Source of the DNA: Limnobacter sp. CACIAM 66H1
GTDB lineage: Bacteria; Pseudomonadota; Gammaproteobacteria; Burkholderiales; Burkholderiaceae_B
Assembly: GCF_001601825.1 (NCBI RefSeq)
Contig: NZ_LUJK01000011.1
Span: 1-64,000, forward strand
Length of the DNA: 64,000 nt
Direction: 5' to 3'
Made by a program: the position numbers and the translations under genes. A model generated the notes under the pieces. It made no database searches, was not told the DNA's origin, and saw only the letters and a list, made by a program, of their open reading frames with translations. Positions within the stretch are counted from its first letter, which is position 1. Each line of letters begins with the position of its first letter. Of this stretch, positions 18,898 through 26,973 are shown piece after piece.

Positions 18898-20043
18898 TTG
18901 AACCCTGTCCTCACTTTGCACCAATTGCTGAAAGCCGCCGCGCTTGCGATGGGGCTTGCGCTCGCCCACGGGCCAGCCATGGCAGTGGACTATTCGCTCA
19001 GCGGGTTCGGCACTGTTCAATACACGCAGGGCGACAACGAACGCAAGTACCTGCGCTTCGTTGATGAAGACGGCACCTTCAAAGTCAACTCGATTTTGGG
19101 TGCACAGCTGGATGTACAGCTGTCAGATGAGATCAGCGCCACGGTGCAATATGTTGTTGCACCCAAGCAGAGACGAGACGAAGGTGTCGAATTTGACAAC
19201 CGTTGGGCGTTCTTGAAATTCAAACCCAACGACAACTGGCACTTCAAACTGGGGCGTCAACGACTCAATCTATATCTGGACTCAGAGAATCTGGATGTCG
19301 GTCACACCTTTGTACCTGCCAATCTAAATCCGGAGTTGTATTACGACGCCGGGGTTTTGGCCACCGATGGTTTTTCAGCGAACTACAATTTTGAAGACAC
19401 TGCTGGACGTTATTGGAGCGTGCAGGCCATTACTGGCAAGCAGGATATTGTTCAGCGACTGACCAATTTTCGAGGAGACTTTCCTCAAAACTCCTTTGAG
19501 GTTAACGGCATTGTTCTGGGCGTTGAAGGCGGAAACTATCGAATTCAAATCGCACACCATGGTGTGGAGGTAGACCGGCAAGTTTCGCAATTCAATGGCA
19601 CAGCGGTCATTGACGGACGAATCGATATTACAGGACGACTCACCAATTTGGGCGCAGAGTATAGTTGGACAAACTACACGTTGCGCTCTGAGCTTAGCCT
19701 CACTGAAATTGCAGCAACCGGCAGTGGTTTTTTAGCCCCCGGCACTCCTCGGCAGTTTGTAGTTGAGCCGAAGTATGAGGAGTACGGTGGAAATATCCTG
19801 TTGATCCGCAAAGTGTTTGAAAAGCACGCGGTGTATGGCAGCTACGGCCGCTTTATCTCCGAATTTGACGATCAGTATTCGTTTGCAGTGGGTGGAAAGT
19901 ACAACCTTAGCCCGTCCGACTCCATCAAGCTTGAATTGCAGCATGTGGTCGAGAAAAGCAATCGCCCCCAACTGTCCGACAACCAAATCCCGAACACCAC
20001 GTTCAATTTCTTGAGCGTGTCTTATAACTGGGTGTGGCAATGA
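18898..20043 (+). CDS. Outer-membrane beta-barrel, porin-like
   Basis: A 381-residue protein with a TTG start; the next in-frame ATG (18949) would cut into the signal peptide, whose end is HGPAMA. The mature part alternates polar and aromatic residues as in porins (LSGFGTVQYTQGD, WAFLKFKPNDNWHFKLGRQRLN) and ends in aromatic YNWVWQ; the usual terminal Phe is replaced by Gln after Trp. It probably forms a porin-type barrel, substrate unknown. Its stop overlaps the next gene's ATG (ATGA), so the two are coupled. It may form a unit with the upstream sensor. Confidence 0.75.
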   Translation: MNPVLTLHQLLKAAALAMGLALAHGPAMAVDYSLSGFGTVQYTQGDNERKYLRFVDEDGTFKVNSILGAQLDVQLSDEISATVQYVVAPKQRRDEGVEFDNRWAFLKFKPNDNWHFKLGRQRLNLYLDSENLDVGHTFVPANLNPELYYDAGVLATDGFSANYNFEDTAGRYWSVQAITGKQDIVQRLTNFRGDFPQNSFEVNGIVLGVEGGNYRIQIAHHGVEVDRQVSQFNGTAVIDGRIDITGRLTNLGAEYSWTNYTLRSELSLTEIAATGSGFLAPGTPRQFVVEPKYEEYGGNILLIRKVFEKHAVYGSYGRFISEFDDQYSFAVGGKYNLSPSDSIKLELQHVVEKSNRPQLSDNQIPNTTFNFLSVSYNWVWQ

Positions 20044-20495
20044 TCGCGCGCACTACCAGCTTTGTAAAAGCTGCGGCATCCATCGGTTTGTATTTGATGC
20101 TGGGGGTGGTTGGCGCCGCCTCAGCGGAAGTGTACATCGTGTCGTCTGCAAACCACCCGGTGAATGAGATTGCCATTCGTGAACTGCGCAGTATTTACAA
20201 AGGCCGTTTGAGCCAGGTAAATGGCCATCGACTTACTCCGCTGAATACAGCCCCGGGCACCACTGATCGAGATGAGTTTTTGCAACGCATCATGAATTTG
20301 AACGAACTGGACTACACCGGTTACTGGCATGTCCGGCGATATTCAGGTCAAGGCACGCCACCCGCCGAGGTGGAAAGCAAGGAAGAACTGTTTGCCAAAC
20401 TCAAAGTGCAGCCAGATGGAATCGGCTACGTTTGGGTTCCACCGGGCAGCAAGCCAAAACTGCCCGAGGGTTTGAAGGTGATACGCTTGAAATAA
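20040..20495 (+). CDS. Small periplasmic phosphate-binding-like protein
   Basis: A 151-residue protein with a signal peptide ending near GAASA. The mature part (YIVSSANHPVNEIAIRELRSIYKGRL and on, written here only in part) looks like one half of a PstS-type substrate-binding protein: the 'l..IY.G....W..G' region and the 'VKVQPDGIGYVW' closing segment are typical. It is too short for a full two-lobed binding protein. The ATG overlaps the stop of the porin-like gene, so the pair may act together, perhaps as sensor components for the GAF/PAS protein. A GTG six bases earlier is also possible. Confidence 0.7.
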   Translation: MIARTTSFVKAAASIGLYLMLGVVGAASAEVYIVSSANHPVNEIAIRELRSIYKGRLSQVNGHRLTPLNTAPGTTDRDEFLQRIMNLNELDYTGYWHVRRYSGQGTPPAEVESKEELFAKLKVQPDGIGYVWVPPGSKPKLPEGLKVIRLK

Positions 20496-20525
20496 AGCCT
20501 CAATGACCGGCCTGTGACACCTCGC

Positions 20526-20792
20526 TTATTCCCGGGTGTAGCCTTTGCTTAAAGGTAGCCACCAGGTGAAACCAAACACCAGGGTTTTCAGAACTACCTT
20601 GCCGACGGGAAGATTGAGGGCGCGCAAACGATTGATGGCCAATGGAATTTCAAGCACATGTGCCAACAAAATAATGGCCGCGAATATAGTGAGAAACGGG
20701 ACATGAAAACCCAGCAGCCCGACGAGTGGAACGATTAACCAGAAAACCACAAGACCTGCCTGAAGCCCATACCAAACTCGTTGTTCGCCCAT
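20526..20792 (-). CDS. Small membrane protein, possibly DUF1145
   Basis: An 88-residue protein with three hydrophobic segments. The C-terminal motif FTWWLPLSKG after a predicted helix is similar to my memory of the DUF1145 family. It lies just downstream of the TadG-like gene on the same strand (39-base gap), and converges with the phosphate-binding-like gene. Function unknown. Confidence 0.6.
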   Translation of the reverse strand: MGEQRVWYGLQAGLVVFWLIVPLVGLLGFHVPFLTIFAAIILLAHVLEIPLAINRLRALNLPVGKVVLKTLVFGFTWWLPLSKGYTRE

Positions 20793-20831
20793 GTGTGTCC
20801 CCTGCTGTGATTGATGTAGGGGAAGTTTAAC

Positions 20832-22322
20832 TCAACGGGTGAGCACTGCAGTGTTGAAGCAATCCATGTTGTCAACTTGAACATAAACTTCATTGGCTTC
20901 CAAGCCTAACACTTCCAGAATTTGATCAAGACTGCTACCCAACGAGTTTAAGTTCGATCTCAAAACCGGGTTTGTGGCCAGCACATTCAAAATGCCATTG
21001 AGTGCATTGACGCCCGTGTTCAAGTTGGTCAACAAATTACCAACGCCCTGAGAGGCTTCAAAACTGTAAGAGGTGGTCACGGTGGGATCCGGATACCCTA
21101 CCATGGGTACATCACTGGCGCTGCCACTGCCCACGTTCGCATTCACCGTGCGTTGCCCCAAGAGAGGCAGAGAAGGCAAGCGTAGCGCAGCCGCGATTGG
21201 GGTGGAATCGAGATCAACGGCAACCGAGGAATCAGACTGAGGCAGCTTGCAATCAATGTCTTTGATGTCCACGGAGCCACCCCCCGCGGTCAAGGTCAAA
21301 TCAAGGACACCGATCCTGCTTGACACTGCGACCTGCTCAGTGCGTGCCGTAGCGATTACTCGCCCATCCGTGTTTCGTTTGGTGGCCACAAACAATTGAG
21401 GCGGGCTCAGTACGGAAACATTCAGGGTATTGCCCAAATTAAGTCGAATACCATTGCCCCCCACCCCGCTTGCTGCAGCAAAGCTGGAGGCGAACGCCAA
21501 ATTACCCAATCGAACCGATGCGCCAGCAAATTCGGAATCCCCACTGGTGTCCGCAGACAATATTTCACCGAGCAAAAAATCGACTGTGTCGGCAGGACCA
21601 TTGCCAGGTATGGCAATGACAGGCGCTTCTGGTCCCGCAACACTCAGTGCCGCATCCAACAGGCGAGCAGCAGTAACCTCGGTATTGAGCAAACGTGCCA
21701 TGTCGAGTTGATCGCCGGTTCCAAACACACCCAATTCAACACCCAACTCCAACAAGTCAACTTGGGCGTTCGACGCCAACAGACCTTGAAATCCCAGCAA
21801 ATTCAGACGCAACTCGGTACCGATGGCACTCATCAAGGGGGACAAGCCAGAGCCGTTCAAATTCAAGGCCAGCAAGTTGGTACCTACCAGACCCGAGACC
21901 ACGGGCGTGACGGTCGCTTCAGCCACAGCCACCACAGGCTCGGTGCCCAAAAAAGCAGCTGGCACATTGCGCACCAAGCGCACCAGCACGGAACGATCAC
22001 AGGCATTGGCGGGCAGCAATGTGTCGGTACCACGTACATTGCAGTTAATCGAGATACTGTCAGTGGTGTCATCAAGGCCGTTGCGCCTTGCGTAGTCCAC
22101 CGCTGCGGTGAATCCCTGGGGGGCGTTGCCAATATCGCTGGCGGCGGCTTTGGCGGCCAGGTCAGCGATTCGCTGCACCTCTTCCCTTTCCCAAACCACC
22201 TGCCCCAAACCCAGGACGGCCAGAGCGCCCACGGTCATCAACATGATGAACACCGTGAGGATGGTCATGGCTCCGCGCTGGCGGGGCGACGCTGTATTAG
22301 ACCTGGAAAAATGTATGGACAT
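20832..22322 (-). CDS. TadG-like exported protein
   Basis: A 496-residue protein with the TadE/TadG pattern: a short basic N-terminus with QRGAMTILTVFIML, then one strong membrane helix ('LMTVGALAVLGLGQVV') followed by an E-rich motif and RIADLAAKAAASDIG, as in Flp-pilus-associated TadG proteins. The rest is a long periplasmic domain without recognised motifs, low in cysteine. No prepilin peptidase, TadA, TadB or TadC gene is near. It follows the degenerate receiver and the ParA gene, so the three may be remnants or a reduced form of a Tad-like machine. Confidence 0.65.
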   Translation of the reverse strand: MSIHFSRSNTASPRQRGAMTILTVFIMLMTVGALAVLGLGQVVWEREEVQRIADLAAKAAASDIGNAPQGFTAAVDYARRNGLDDTTDSISINCNVRGTDTLLPANACDRSVLVRLVRNVPAAFLGTEPVVAVAEATVTPVVSGLVGTNLLALNLNGSGLSPLMSAIGTELRLNLLGFQGLLASNAQVDLLELGVELGVFGTGDQLDMARLLNTEVTAARLLDAALSVAGPEAPVIAIPGNGPADTVDFLLGEILSADTSGDSEFAGASVRLGNLAFASSFAAASGVGGNGIRLNLGNTLNVSVLSPPQLFVATKRNTDGRVIATARTEQVAVSSRIGVLDLTLTAGGGSVDIKDIDCKLPQSDSSVAVDLDSTPIAAALRLPSLPLLGQRTVNANVGSGSASDVPMVGYPDPTVTTSYSFEASQGVGNLLTNLNTGVNALNGILNVLATNPVLRSNLNSLGSSLDQILEVLGLEANEVYVQVDNMDCFNTAVLTR

Positions 22323-22429
22323 GTCAATGCTGCAAGGGCGAACAAGCTTGATTTTGCATCAAAAGCGATCAATTTGATATCCAAAGCAGGCGGGAAATCC
22401 GCATTCAGATCGCGTTTTTCAATGCCGCT

Positions 22430-22840
22430 TTACTGACCGTCTTTGAGGAACTTGCCGAGAATTCGCTTGCTGGGTTTGAGACGTCCAACCAGTGCTTTGG
22501 CCACACTTGCGATTATTTCCATGGGTGCGGCGAGCCTGGAGGTTTGTGCGTGCGCGCCCAGCTCAAGCAGGGTTGCGGTGTCGACCACACCTGTTTTGCC
22601 CTGGATTAAAACCACGCCCAGTTCAGGATAGTTCGCCTTGATTTGGTGTAACAAACGAGATTGACTGGCCTGTTCAGCCTCAATCAACATGACTTTTACT
22701 TCATATTGCTGGATTGAACTCTCAGCCAGCTGCAATCCTGAACAGGACAGAACACGCTCAAACTGGTTTGATGCGGCCAGTTGAGCCTCTAGCGCCAAAC
22801 GTGAGTCTTTGTTTGAATCGACGATAAGCACCGTTGTCAT
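22430..22840 (-). CDS. Degenerate receiver-domain protein
   Basis: A 136-residue single receiver-like domain beginning TTVLIVDSNKDSR. The phosphorylation residues are missing: the acidic pair is only VDS (D8), the acceptor position is glutamate (E54 in VMLIEAE), the threonine position is Q80 in VVLIQG and the lysine before proline is A105 in LAAP. It is thus unlikely to be phosphorylated and looks like the pseudo-receiver found at the N-terminus of TadZ/CpaE proteins. It lies between the ParA ATPase and the TadG-like gene on the same strand. Confidence 0.75.
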   Translation of the reverse strand: MTTVLIVDSNKDSRLALEAQLAASNQFERVLSCSGLQLAESSIQQYEVKVMLIEAEQASQSRLLHQIKANYPELGVVLIQGKTGVVDTATLLELGAHAQTSRLAAPMEIIASVAKALVGRLKPSKRILGKFLKDGQ

Positions 22841-22945
22841 TGCCCCCTCCCTTTGGTATTTGGAAGTTGTTTAGCAATTAAGGTGCCAGAAACACGATGG
22901 AAAAATGGCCCGTTTTGGTGCAGGCCCCGGATTCAGAACATGAGA

Positions 22946-23569
22946 TCAGGCCCGGCCAAGCATGCCCTTGATTTCCCGCCACAAACTGTCAATTTCAGCA
23001 GCAGCCTTGGAATTCGGCGCGAACTCATTGACCGATTTACCCAAACCAACGCTGATCACAAAGTCGTTTCGCTCGTGCACGATCGTGCGACAAATCTTGG
23101 CTGTGGCCTTGAGTTGCTCAAAGACGATTTCAGGGGTGCTGCTGAACACCGAAGCACCGTTGATGACCCAAGTCACTTTGCTGCCGGCATCGGATGCCCA
23201 CTCCAGGGTACTGCTCGCACTGTGAATGTCCAGCGGGCTAGCCTTGGTGGGAATTAACACCAGGTCTGCGTGCTCCATGGCGTCTTTCACCCATTTCTTG
23301 TCCGTCGGAGGCATGTCGATAAACACATAGTCATAGCCCTCCTCTTCAAGTTCGGAAAGCTCAATCACAATGTCATTGAAACCCACCTTTCGTACATCTG
23401 GATAATCGGCTTCACGCAATGAATCCCAAAAGCGGCTGGACCCCTGAGGATCCAAATCAAGCAAAGCCACTTTCTTTTTGCCATGCTGGCTGGCCAAGGC
23501 AGAAAGATTCAAGGAAAGCGTTGTTTTCCCAGCCCCGCCTTTGCGGCTGCTAATGATGATGGTTTTCAT
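22946..23569 (-). CDS. ParA/MinD-type ATPase (short)
   Basis: A 207-residue P-loop ATPase with the deviant Walker A motif KGGAGKTT (K10-T17), DLDPQGSS as Walker A' and FIDMPP as Walker B. It is shorter than chromosomal ParA (about 250-265) and lacks an N-terminal HTH, so it resembles small plasmid-type or TadZ/CpaE-type ATPases. It lies 105 bases upstream of the pseudo-receiver gene on the same strand. Together they resemble a TadZ protein split in two. No parB gene is adjacent. A second ParA is at 26.2-27.0 kb. Confidence 0.85.
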   Translation of the reverse strand: MKTIIISSRKGGAGKTTLSLNLSALASQHGKKKVALLDLDPQGSSRFWDSLREADYPDVRKVGFNDIVIELSELEEEGYDYVFIDMPPTDKKWVKDAMEHADLVLIPTKASPLDIHSASSTLEWASDAGSKVTWVINGASVFSSTPEIVFEQLKATAKICRTIVHERNDFVISVGLGKSVNEFAPNSKAAAEIDSLWREIKGMLGRA

Positions 23570-23614
23570 GGGTGGACATCCTGTGCAATAGGAAATTAAA
23601 GCAATATCGAGAAT

Positions 23615-25909
23615 TTATTCTAACCTGCCTATGCAGTGGGGAAAAAGTTGTTCGATGCGGCTTGGCCGCAACGGCATTTGAATGCTCTGACGGGTCTGCC
23701 ACAGCGGAATTTGATCGGTCAACAACTGGCTTCCCACCCAGCCATCCTGGCCTCCCAACAGCACAAAATGATTCTCGTCGGGATCGGACAGGTCGGACAG
23801 GTGCCGGCTTTGAGAACCATAACTGGTTTCATCAAAACCCCGAATCAGATTGTGTGCATTTTTCATCAAGGTTTCTCTGGAGCCCGCGGCAGGAAACGAT
23901 TTCGAAGAAAACAGCTTTCCCAGCAATGGCACATGCCCGAGTACATGACGCAGGCGAATCTTGTGCAAATTACCCCAAAGTTGCCAATGTTGAGCCTTGC
24001 GATTCGCCTCGTCCACACACAAGGGCACAATTCGGTCCCGCTCCTCCTCGGTGAGACTCTCCAGGTCTTCCATCAAACAGGCCGAAAGGTAAGACCACTG
24101 ATCCATCAGGCTTGGGGTCCGTCCTGCGTGGCGCAAAACCGACAATTGTTTCACCAAAGCGGCCAACAAAAACTCGAATTGAAGGGCGGCAAAACTGTCT
24201 GCCGTATAAGCGCCACCCCACAAATCAATTGAATTACACAGCACGGCCTGCTCACTGTTCTGCAAGTGAGGACGACAAAACTCAGCCAGTTGACTGGACA
24301 ACTGGTCAGCCAGCGGGGAAGTCACATCCAGTTGCAGGGCCAGCAAAGTGTGGGGGGTGAATCTTTTTTGAGAATTGAACAAAGCGCGCGCCCGCATGAC
24401 GCGATCATCGCCATTGAACAGAAACCCCAGGCCAGTGACTTCTGAAGGCCGGTTATTGGCAGACACAATGAAACCAGATGCTGGGTTGATTACACTGGGG
24501 AAGTCGCGAGCGCAGACACGCACTGACCAGTGTTCGCTGGCCATGGACTCGGCCAACACCCAATCATCCTCCGGAAAACCCGGGCGCTTGGGCAGGGTTG
24601 CCGCCAGCACATGTCCGATGTTGCCTGCGGTGTCTGCCCCCAGCACATTCAACGGCGTAACGCCCACGCCATGCATGGCCTTCTGGAGTTCACCGACGTT
24701 CTGAGCCTGCATGCCGAACAGGAAGCTGGTGATTTCATCGGTAGGCCAATGACCTGCCCAACGCAACGCCAGATTGTCCTTGCCACACAAGCGGCCCAGG
24801 GCAGCGCAATCAGTGAGCACAGGACCGTGCGGGGAGAATCTGAGTTTTCTGCTGCGGGACCAGGAAAAACGGACCCGGATTTTTACCAGTTGCTCGGCCG
24901 TGTTGTGCAGGGTGCTGTTGTCCAGGCGCACCAGGTCTGAAGAGGCGGCGCGCAAATTGGTGCCGCCCCAAGCCAGGTGTGGGTTTCTCCCAAGGCCCAA
25001 TATGGGTACGCCTGGAAACATCAAACCCACACACTGGTAAGTAGGCGTGCGCAGGCCCACCATCATCCACACATTGGGAAGGTGCTGGCCCAAATGCGGG
25101 TCGTTGACCATCAACGGCTTGCCGCTTTGTGTGCGCGTGCCGTGCACCACGATTGAGTTGCTGCCAGAGCGGGACAAACTGTTTAGAAACTCGCCAATTT
25201 GTTGGGCCGTGCTGGGCTTGCGCGAGTTCGGATGATCGAAGCTGGTCGACACCCCAGCCCCAACGCGGCGAAGCCGGTTCCACCATTCGATAAAGTCCCC
25301 GGACAGACGATGCTCAATGAGGGAAAAATAGATGGGCCAGTTGACGTCGGCACCTGCAAGCCGACCAAACAGCAGAATGTCCAAAGGGGTGTAAGGCTCG
25401 GGTTGAATGCCCAAAAACTTTTCATCCACGCCCCGCTTTCGCTGAGCTTGGACACAATTCAGCCCGTCCACAAAGCCTTCCACCCAGGCCCGGCTGTGAT
25501 CGGGCATGTTGGCCCATATTTCAGTTGCGGCACGGCCAAAATCGAGCAGACGGATCAAGTGGTCCATATCGACAAAGCCCCGCCCGCCCATTTCGGAAAG
25601 ACGGCCTAGAGCCAGACGCTTGAGAAACTGCAGTTGAGGACCACGTTGAAACTCAGTGATTGTTCCCAACGCGAAAGCGCCATCGCGATCTGAGTTGGAG
25701 AACACATAGGGAACAAAAAACTCGTTGAAGCGTATGCAGGTACCCTCTGGGTATGGCAAACGCAATGCCTTGAATTGCGCAAGCCGGTCTTCAAGCGTGT
25801 AGCTGGGGTAGCGGACAGACAACCAACCCATGGAGCTGGACAGGCGCGCTATCCCCCGCGCAAGTTTACGAAGTACAGGGTTTTGGGAAGGACCAAGTGA
25901 TTTGAGCAA
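23615..25909 (-). CDS. Penicillin acylase family (S45) amidohydrolase
   Basis: A 764-residue protein of the N-terminal-nucleophile S45 family. The likely self-processing site and nucleophile serine are in SGSNSIVVHGTR, with NDPHLG after it, and the GVPILGLGRNPHLAWG segment also fits the family. These enzymes hydrolyse amides such as N-acyl-homoserine lactones or beta-lactam side chains; the substrate here is unknown. The start is a TTG right after an in-frame TGA, and no signal peptide is visible, which is odd for a family that is usually periplasmic. An ATG at 25831 would give a shorter N-terminus. Confidence 0.82.
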   Translation of the reverse strand: MLKSLGPSQNPVLRKLARGIARLSSSMGWLSVRYPSYTLEDRLAQFKALRLPYPEGTCIRFNEFFVPYVFSNSDRDGAFALGTITEFQRGPQLQFLKRLALGRLSEMGGRGFVDMDHLIRLLDFGRAATEIWANMPDHSRAWVEGFVDGLNCVQAQRKRGVDEKFLGIQPEPYTPLDILLFGRLAGADVNWPIYFSLIEHRLSGDFIEWWNRLRRVGAGVSTSFDHPNSRKPSTAQQIGEFLNSLSRSGSNSIVVHGTRTQSGKPLMVNDPHLGQHLPNVWMMVGLRTPTYQCVGLMFPGVPILGLGRNPHLAWGGTNLRAASSDLVRLDNSTLHNTAEQLVKIRVRFSWSRSRKLRFSPHGPVLTDCAALGRLCGKDNLALRWAGHWPTDEITSFLFGMQAQNVGELQKAMHGVGVTPLNVLGADTAGNIGHVLAATLPKRPGFPEDDWVLAESMASEHWSVRVCARDFPSVINPASGFIVSANNRPSEVTGLGFLFNGDDRVMRARALFNSQKRFTPHTLLALQLDVTSPLADQLSSQLAEFCRPHLQNSEQAVLCNSIDLWGGAYTADSFAALQFEFLLAALVKQLSVLRHAGRTPSLMDQWSYLSACLMEDLESLTEEERDRIVPLCVDEANRKAQHWQLWGNLHKIRLRHVLGHVPLLGKLFSSKSFPAAGSRETLMKNAHNLIRGFDETSYGSQSRHLSDLSDPDENHFVLLGGQDGWVGSQLLTDQIPLWQTRQSIQMPLRPSRIEQLFPHCIGRLE

Positions 25910-25953
25910 AACAGATCAGGCTGATGGATTGGAAATGGTCCCCGAGGTTGCCC

Positions 25954-26076
25954 TTAAGAGAGGCCGTAGGAGACCAGTTTCCCCAAACGTTTCTGTAATT
26001 TCTTTTGCAGACGTTGCTGACGGGCCACTTTAAACTGACCACCCAGCTTGTTAACCCAAACCATGGCTTGGCGCAT
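25954..26076 (-). CDS. Candidate 40-residue basic peptide
   Basis: The frame starts at MRQAMVWVNKLGGQF and continues with the basic stretch RQQRLQKKLQKRLGK to a stop. About a third of the residues are Lys, Arg or Gln. It sits between the ParA gene (26163-26960) and the penicillin-acylase gene on the same strand. It is only a candidate, because the frame is short and the ribosome-binding site is weak. No similar peptide is known to me. Confidence 0.35.
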   Translation of the reverse strand: MRQAMVWVNKLGGQFKVARQQRLQKKLQKRLGKLVSYGLS

Positions 26077-26080
26077 TGCA

Positions 26081-26117
26081 CACACTCACATTGAATTAAT
26101 GTCAAAGTGTGAGTGTG
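26081..26117. promoter_or_regulatory. Inverted repeat downstream of the ParA gene
   Basis: CACACTCACA at 26081-26090 and TGTGAGTGTG at 26108-26117 are perfect 10-base arms; inside are TTGA and TCAA around ATTAATG, extending the symmetry. It lies 45-80 bases past the parA stop. No T tract follows, so it may be a protein-binding or partition-like site or a mild terminator. Confidence 0.45.
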
Positions 26118-26162
26118 AAGCCCTCAGGTTTCAGGGATGTGACAGAAAGGATTTGATGAGGA

Positions 26163-26960
26163 TTAAGCGACTTTCTTCTTGCGTTTTGCAGCAGCCGCCT
26201 CAACTTCGGCATGCATGGCCACAAACTCCTGACTTAGCTTGTGCGCGGGCATGAAATGTATCATGGGCTTGGCCGCCTCATGGCTCTCGCGAATTTTGAC
26301 GGAAGACGACAGACAAGTGTTGAGTACGGGGTGTCCTTCTTCCAGCAACTCGGCAACCAGCTTTTGTGGCAGGCTTGCGCGGGGCTGGAACTGATTCACC
26401 ACAATACCCTCCACTTCAAGCGCCGGGTTGTGGTCAGCACGAATTTCATTGAGCGCATCCATGAGGTTGTAAAGGGCCCGACGGGAGAACTCATCACAAT
26501 CGAAAGGAATAAGCACAGCATCGGCCGCGATGAGTGCAGAACGCGAAAAAAAATTCAGGGCTGGTGGCGTGTCAATGTAAACACGGTCGTATTGGCCTTT
26601 GAGCTCGTCGAGGGCCTCACGCAATTTGAAAATTTTGTAACGTGATTCAAGCTTTACTTGCAGCTCTTCAAGCGCGGGGTGACTACCCAGTAAATCAAGA
26701 TTCTCATAAGGCGTTTCAACCACGAATTCCGCACTTTTTTTGGGGCGAATTTTGAAGTTCAAGGCCTGATCGAAAAAATCAGCCAGGGAATATTCAAGAG
26801 GCGCGGAGCCGCGACCCATAATGTACTGGGTGCTGTTTCCTTGAGGATCAAGATCAATCAACAGTGTTTTCAAACCACTGTTGGCCGAAATGGCTGCGAG
26901 GTTGCTAGCGATAGTGGATTTACCAACCCCACCTTTTTGGTTGAAGACCACCCGACGCAT
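26163..26960 (-). CDS. ParA family ATPase
   Basis: A 265-residue ParA with the deviant Walker A KGGVGKST near the N-terminus, DLDPQGNST as A' and YIDTPPAL as Walker B. It also has FNQKGGVGKST and the usual VVNQFQPRASLPQKLV strand. The C-terminus ends in AAAAKRKKK, a basic tail that may bind DNA. No parB is adjacent. Such orphan ParAs position plasmids, chemoreceptor arrays or other cargo. It starts 13 bases after the aldehyde dehydrogenase stop, so the two may share a message. Confidence 0.92.
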   Translation of the reverse strand: MRRVVFNQKGGVGKSTIASNLAAISANSGLKTLLIDLDPQGNSTQYIMGRGSAPLEYSLADFFDQALNFKIRPKKSAEFVVETPYENLDLLGSHPALEELQVKLESRYKIFKLREALDELKGQYDRVYIDTPPALNFFSRSALIAADAVLIPFDCDEFSRRALYNLMDALNEIRADHNPALEVEGIVVNQFQPRASLPQKLVAELLEEGHPVLNTCLSSSVKIRESHEAAKPMIHFMPAHKLSQEFVAMHAEVEAAAAKRKKKVA

Positions 26961-26973
26961 GTAAACACTCCCT

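Noticed and set aside
21396-22436. 346-codon + strand frame opposite the TadG-like gene
   Set aside because: Composition rich in His/Gln/Arg and no domain; the TadG-like frame has a clear N-terminal membrane helix and is the real gene.
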